A stretch of 64,000 nt of DNA from Streptomyces piniterrae (lineage in GTDB: Bacteria > Actinomycetota > Actinomycetes > Streptomycetales > Streptomycetaceae), in assembly GCF_005048155.1 (NCBI RefSeq), contig NZ_SUMB01000003.1, positions 124,001 through 188,000 on the forward strand, in the 5' to 3' direction. The translations under genes were made by a program, and so were the position numbers. Below the pieces are notes generated by a model, which was not told where the DNA came from, ran no database searches, and saw nothing but the letters and a program-made list of their open reading frames with translations. Each line of letters starts with the position of its first letter. Position 1 is the stretch's first letter. Shown piece by piece: positions 61,319 to 64,000 of this stretch.

Positions 61319-62386
61319 GTGACGGCAGAGATGTGCCCGCACTGCTTCGCGCCGGTACGCGGCGGCGGCCGGCCGACGTGTCTGTGCGCGGCGGCCGAAG
61401 CGGAGGACTTTGATCCGCTGCGCGTACGGCCCTATGTGTCGCTGCTGGACGGGGACGTCGGGGACGGGGGTGCCGAAGCCGCGGGCGTCGGCTTAGGCGG
61501 CTCGGGTGCGGTGCAGGCGGCCGTCCGTGCCGTGGACGGGGCCATGGATGGGTCCCTGGACAGGTCCGTGGACGGCGCCGTGGAGAGGGCCGTCGCTCAG
61601 GAGGTCCGCCCCGGGCCCGCCCCGGCGCCAAGCCCCGCCCCCACGGCGCTGGCCCCCCGCGTGTATCGCCGTTCGGGGCCGACCTTCGGGACGGTCCCGT
61701 CGACGGTCTCGTCGACGGTCTCGTCGACGGTCTCGTCGGCCGCCGAGCCGCCGGCCGCCGGTCCGTCCGGGCGCTCCCGTAAGGCGTCCACCGCCCATGC
61801 CAAACGCGCGTTTCCGGCCATACTGGCGGTCGCCGGGGCCGCGGTGGCCGCCGCGGCGGTAATGATCGGCAGCGAGGTGCTGTCCAGCGGGGAGCAGGAC
61901 CGTACGACGCTCCCCGATCGTGGCACGGTGGCGCCCACCGCCGCCTTCCCCACGGACGGTGGCGACGGCCCCTCCCGGAGCGGGGCGCCCTCCTCCCCCG
62001 CCACGACCCGCTCGCCGTCGCCGGGCGCGAGCGGCGCGCGGACCCCCGAGCCCACGGCGAGGCCGTCCCGGTCGGCGGCGCCGCCTCCCGCCCCCACGCA
62101 GGCCGTCGGAAGCGTGACGCACACCCCCGGCGGGCCCGGCCCGAGCGCCCCGCCCACCGGGCCGATCGTGCTGCGGGAGGGGGCGAGCGGTCCGGAGGTG
62201 GTGGAGTTGCAGGAACGGCTGCGGCAGTTGGCGATCTATCTGGATGCCGCGGACGGCCGGTACGACGCGGGCGTGCGGGACGCGGTGGCGCGATATCAGC
62301 AGGCGTACGGGGTGCAGGGCGACCCGGAGGGCGTCTATGGCGCGGCGACACGAGCGTCCCTGGAGGCGCGCACCAGCCAGCCGTGA
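61319..62386 (+). CDS. Membrane protein with C-terminal peptidoglycan-binding domain
   Basis: GTG at 61319 with GGGGAGG upstream. The 355-residue product has an N-terminal CPHC-x11-CLC segment that could be a short zinc ribbon. A low-complexity cytosolic region follows with [12 protein letters not shown] repeats, then one helix ([18 protein letters not shown]). A Pro/Ser/Thr-rich extracytoplasmic stalk carries the PG_binding_1 domain ([67 protein letters not shown], quoted as the continuous end). It likely links a cytosolic zinc/DNA or protein contact to the cell wall. Codon 59 is TTA (61493-61495), suggesting bldA dependence. Confidence 0.82.
   Translation: MTAEMCPHCFAPVRGGGRPTCLCAAAEAEDFDPLRVRPYVSLLDGDVGDGGAEAAGVGLGGSGAVQAAVRAVDGAMDGSLDRSVDGAVERAVAQEVRPGPAPAPSPAPTALAPRVYRRSGPTFGTVPSTVSSTVSSTVSSAAEPPAAGPSGRSRKASTAHAKRAFPAILAVAGAAVAAAAVMIGSEVLSSGEQDRTTLPDRGTVAPTAAFPTDGGDGPSRSGAPSSPATTRSPSPGASGARTPEPTARPSRSAAPPPAPTQAVGSVTHTPGGPGPSAPPTGPIVLREGASGPEVVELQERLRQLAIYLDAADGRYDAGVRDAVARYQQAYGVQGDPEGVYGAATRASLEARTSQP
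61699..61734. repeat. 12-bp tandem repeat GTCGACGGTCTC, three copies
   Basis: Three perfect in-frame copies encode the [13 protein letters not shown] stretch of the peptidoglycan-binding protein. Confidence 0.7.
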
Positions 62387-62647
62387 AGGGCGTGGGCGGG
62401 GCGTGAGCCGCCTCCCGAGAGGGGGACGAGCGGGTCATGAGCCGCGCGCTCGCCGGGGGCGAGCGGGGCGTGGAGCGAGCGGTGACAGGGGGGCGGTTGT
62501 CGGCACGCCCCATCGTTTTGTATCGTGTAGGAACAAAGTGGTTCCGCCCGCACTCCCTGACCGGCGGGCGGGGCCGCTTGTCTTTTTTGCCCCGCTCGCG
62601 GCACGCCCGAGGGGCAGCCTCCGCTCGTAGCGCCCAGGAGCCCGCCG
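62387..62647. other. Intergenic region before the HAD gene
   Basis: No gene is supported. GGAAC-AAAGTG-GTTCC (62530-62545) is a possible operator next to the AT-rich TTTTGTATCGTG (62517-62528), a likely promoter area for the HAD gene. A short GCGGGG/CCCCGC stem with an internal T6 lies at about 62565-62600. Confidence 0.45.
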
Positions 62648-63310
62648 ATGACGGCAACCACCACGCTCACCGCCCGCGCCCTGCTGCTCGACATGGACAG
62701 CACGATCGTGAACTCCGAGGCCGTCGTCGAGCGCTGCTGGCGCCGCTGGGCGGCCGAGCAGGGGCTGCCGGCGGACGACGTCCTCAAGGTCGTCCACGGC
62801 CGTCAGGGCTGGGCCACCATGGCCGCACTGCTCCCGGACCGTCCGACGGAGCTCAACATGGCGGACAACCGCCGGATGCTGGAGCAGGAGACCGCCGACA
62901 TGGACGGCGTGGTTCCGGTCCCGGGCGCGCCCGCCTTCATGGACGCCATAGCCGGCCTGCCGCACGCCCTGGTGACCTCCGCCGATGTCGCCCTCTCCGA
63001 TGCCCGGATGGGCGCGGCCGGGCTGGCCATGCCGGCCGTACGGATCACCGCGGAGTCCGTGAGCGCCAGCAAGCCCGACCCTGAGGGCTTCCTCAAGGGC
63101 GCCGCCGAGCTCGGCTTCGCCCCCGGGGACTGCCTCGTCTTCGAGGACTCCGAGGCGGGCATCACGGCGGGCCGGGCCGCGGGGATGCGCGTCGTCGGAG
63201 TCGGCGACCGCGCCGCCGAGTTCGCGCCGGACGCCCACGTACGGGACCTCACCGAGGTGCGCGTGGAGGCGCTGGCGGACGGCGGGATCGCCGTCCACGT
63301 CGCGGGCTGA
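62648..63310 (+). CDS. HAD-superfamily phosphatase (phosphoglycolate/sugar-phosphatase type)
   Basis: AGGAG seven bases before the ATG. The 220-residue enzyme has HAD motif I LLLDMDSTIVNSE (nucleophile first Asp; Ser replaces the usual Gly of DxDGT), motif II VTSADVA, motif III Lys in SASKPDPEGFLKGA and motif IV VFEDSEAGITAGRAAGM. Cap helices lie between (VERCWRRWAAEQGLPADDVLKVVHGR). It dephosphorylates a small phosphorylated metabolite; the class includes beta-phosphoglucomutase and 2-deoxyglucose-6-phosphatase. No operon partners are visible. Confidence 0.9.
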   Translation: MTATTTLTARALLLDMDSTIVNSEAVVERCWRRWAAEQGLPADDVLKVVHGRQGWATMAALLPDRPTELNMADNRRMLEQETADMDGVVPVPGAPAFMDAIAGLPHALVTSADVALSDARMGAAGLAMPAVRITAESVSASKPDPEGFLKGAAELGFAPGDCLVFEDSEAGITAGRAAGMRVVGVGDRAAEFAPDAHVRDLTEVRVEALADGGIAVHVAG

Positions 63311-63370
63311 GGCGGGGCCGGGCGGCGCGCACAAGCGCACAACCTTCCCACCACACCCGCCCACCCCCCG

Positions 63371-63548
63371 AAGGGGGGTGGGCGGCGGGGAAAAAATGTC
63401 CGGAGCGTGGGCGGCGGGGGAAAAACCAGAAGGTCTGCAGCGGGGAAAAAACCAGAAGCTGGGCAGCCGGGGGGAAACCAGAAGGTCTGCGGCGAGGGAA
63501 ACCAGAAGCTGGGCAGCGGGGAAACCCAGAAGCCGGCCCGCCGGAAAC
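63371..63548. repeat. Minisatellite of about 25-bp units with A-tracts
   Basis: Five to seven degenerate units, alternately AACCAGAAGGTCTGC and AACCAGAAGCTGGGCAGC preceded by GGGGAAA or longer A-tracts (63425, 63451, 63477, 63501, 63525), lie between the convergent HAD and GDT1 genes. Phased A-tracts in so GC-rich a genome are striking; the block may bend DNA or terminate transcription. Confidence 0.65.
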
Positions 63549-63549
63549 C

Positions 63550-64000
63550 TCACCCCGCGACCGCCTCATACATGCTCAAGCCCCCCAGCAGCAGCATCGC
63601 GCAGGCCGCGACCTTGGTGATGAGCCTGAGCGGTACGTACTTCATGAGCGTGCGGCCGCCCAGGATGCCCAGGCCCGCCACCGTCCACAGGGCCAGCACC
63701 GCGCCCACGCCGACGGAGAGCGGATCCTCGTAGCGGGCCGCGAGGTTGGCGGTCATGATCTGGGTCAGATCGCCGAACTCGGCGACCAGGATCATCATGA
63801 AGCCCGCCCCGGAGACCTTCCAGAAGCTCTGGTCGGCGGGCTTCTTCACCTCTTCCTCGGCGCCGTCCTTCCGGAACAGCAGGACGGCCGCGCCGGCCAG
63901 GAAGAGCGTGCCGACCACCGCCTGCACGAGACGGTGCGGAAGCAGGGTGAGCACGCTGCCCGCGGCGATGGCGAGCGCCACATGGACCAGGAAGGCGGCG
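63550..64000 (-). CDS. GDT1/TMEM165-family (UPF0016) cation transporter, partial
   Basis: The frame runs off the right edge, so the N-terminal part is missing. The part present has the second signature copy E-F-G-D-L-T-Q (AEFGDLTQIMTANLAARYEDPLSVGVGAVLALW). Helices RLVQAVVGTLFLAGAAVLLF and LRLITKVAACAMLLLGGLSMYEAV flank it, as in TMEM165/GDT1. These proteins export Mn2+ or Ca2+ in exchange for protons. A charged loop (RKDGAEEEVKKPADQ) separates the repeats. An in-frame internal start at 63981 is not the true start. Confidence 0.88.
   Translation of the reverse strand, partial: AAFLVHVALAIAAGSVLTLLPHRLVQAVVGTLFLAGAAVLLFRKDGAEEEVKKPADQSFWKVSGAGFMMILVAEFGDLTQIMTANLAARYEDPLSVGVGAVLALWTVAGLGILGGRTLMKYVPLRLITKVAACAMLLLGGLSMYEAVAG

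Noticed and set aside
62565..62600. GCGGGG/CCCCGC stem with internal T6 as a terminator
   Set aside because: The T-run is inside the loop rather than after the stem, and the site is upstream of a gene; not supported.
63371..63548. CRISPR-like spaced repeats
   Set aside because: Units are degenerate, spacers are themselves repeated and no cas gene is near, so it is a minisatellite, not a CRISPR array.

Overview
The window is high-GC actinobacterial DNA, almost certainly from a Streptomyces chromosome. Evidence: GC-biased third codon positions throughout, GGAGG-type ribosome binding sites mixed with leaderless starts, near absence of TTA codons (only three were found in frame), an actinobacterial RNase P RNA, mycothiol/F420-type enzymes and many Streptomyces-style conserved hypotheticals. 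No insertion sequence, integrase, CRISPR array or tRNA was seen.

Layout. 1-5 kb: end of a PhzF-like gene, a secreted trypsin-like protease, a predicted pentameric ligand-gated ion channel, rnpB (RNase P RNA, minus strand) and a leaderless MerR regulator coupled to a membrane protein. 5-13 kb: housekeeping genes (RNB exoribonuclease, YaaA, KDPG aldolase, RNase H/phosphatase fusion, zinc-ribbon protein, Nif3-like protein, a large hypothetical). 13-16 kb: a MaoC hydratase / zinc alcohol dehydrogenase / HSD17B4-like SDR operon. 16-20.6 kb: a DesK/DesR-like two-component pair and a DHA2 exporter. 20.7-24.2 kb: an SCP-x-type thiolase and a 750-residue double acyl-CoA dehydrogenase. 24-29 kb: small membrane proteins, a methyltransferase, a cell-wall amidase and an F420-type LLM oxidoreductase. 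29-33 kb: a glycosyltransferase / methyltransferase / terpene-cyclase-fold operon and a KstR-like TetR regulator. 33.8-37 kb: ferredoxin, aldehyde dehydrogenase and a divergent metallo-beta-lactamase-fold hydrolase. 37-43.3 kb: a cobalamin-riboswitch-linked operon with two secreted proteins and a complete ECF transporter. 43.5-48.5 kb: SUKH-like protein, secreted alpha/beta hydrolase, FadA5-like thiolase and a CYP125 P450. 48.5-52 kb: stand-alone cytochrome oxidase subunit I and an ECF sigma factor with its partner. 52-64 kb: aldo/keto reductase, ProP-like symporter, DUF2330 protein, small enzymes, an exporter-MarR fusion, a peptidoglycan-binding protein, a HAD phosphatase and a GDT1-family transporter running off the end.

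How the genes work together. The strongest theme is a scattered steroid side-chain catabolic regulon. The KstR-like repressor gene sits among several loci whose promoters carry a KstR-type operator (T-N2-AAC-N2-GTT-N2-A, exact or with one mismatch). These loci together encode CYP125, a [3Fe-4S] ferredoxin, alcohol and aldehyde dehydrogenases, a FadE34-like double acyl-CoA dehydrogenase, a MaoC hydratase, an HSD17B4-like dehydrogenase, FadA5 thiolase and an SCP-x-like thiolase. That is nearly a complete route from C26 hydroxylation to thiolysis. The same promoters, and that of an Rv3520c-like oxidoreductase, carry a second inverted repeat, CTGAC-N5-GTCAG, which I cannot assign to a known factor.

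The second theme is vitamin B12 capture. A cobalamin riboswitch precedes a secreted alpha/alpha-toroid protein, a small secreted protein and EcfT-EcfAA-EcfS, all with overlapping stop and start codons. The two secreted proteins look like separated counterparts of the two domains of animal intrinsic factor/transcobalamin. A dispersed palindromic element sits inside the riboswitch core.

Limits: all calls come from reading the sequence. Family names rest on motif recognition, and start codons were chosen from ribosome binding sites, -10 boxes or overlaps.
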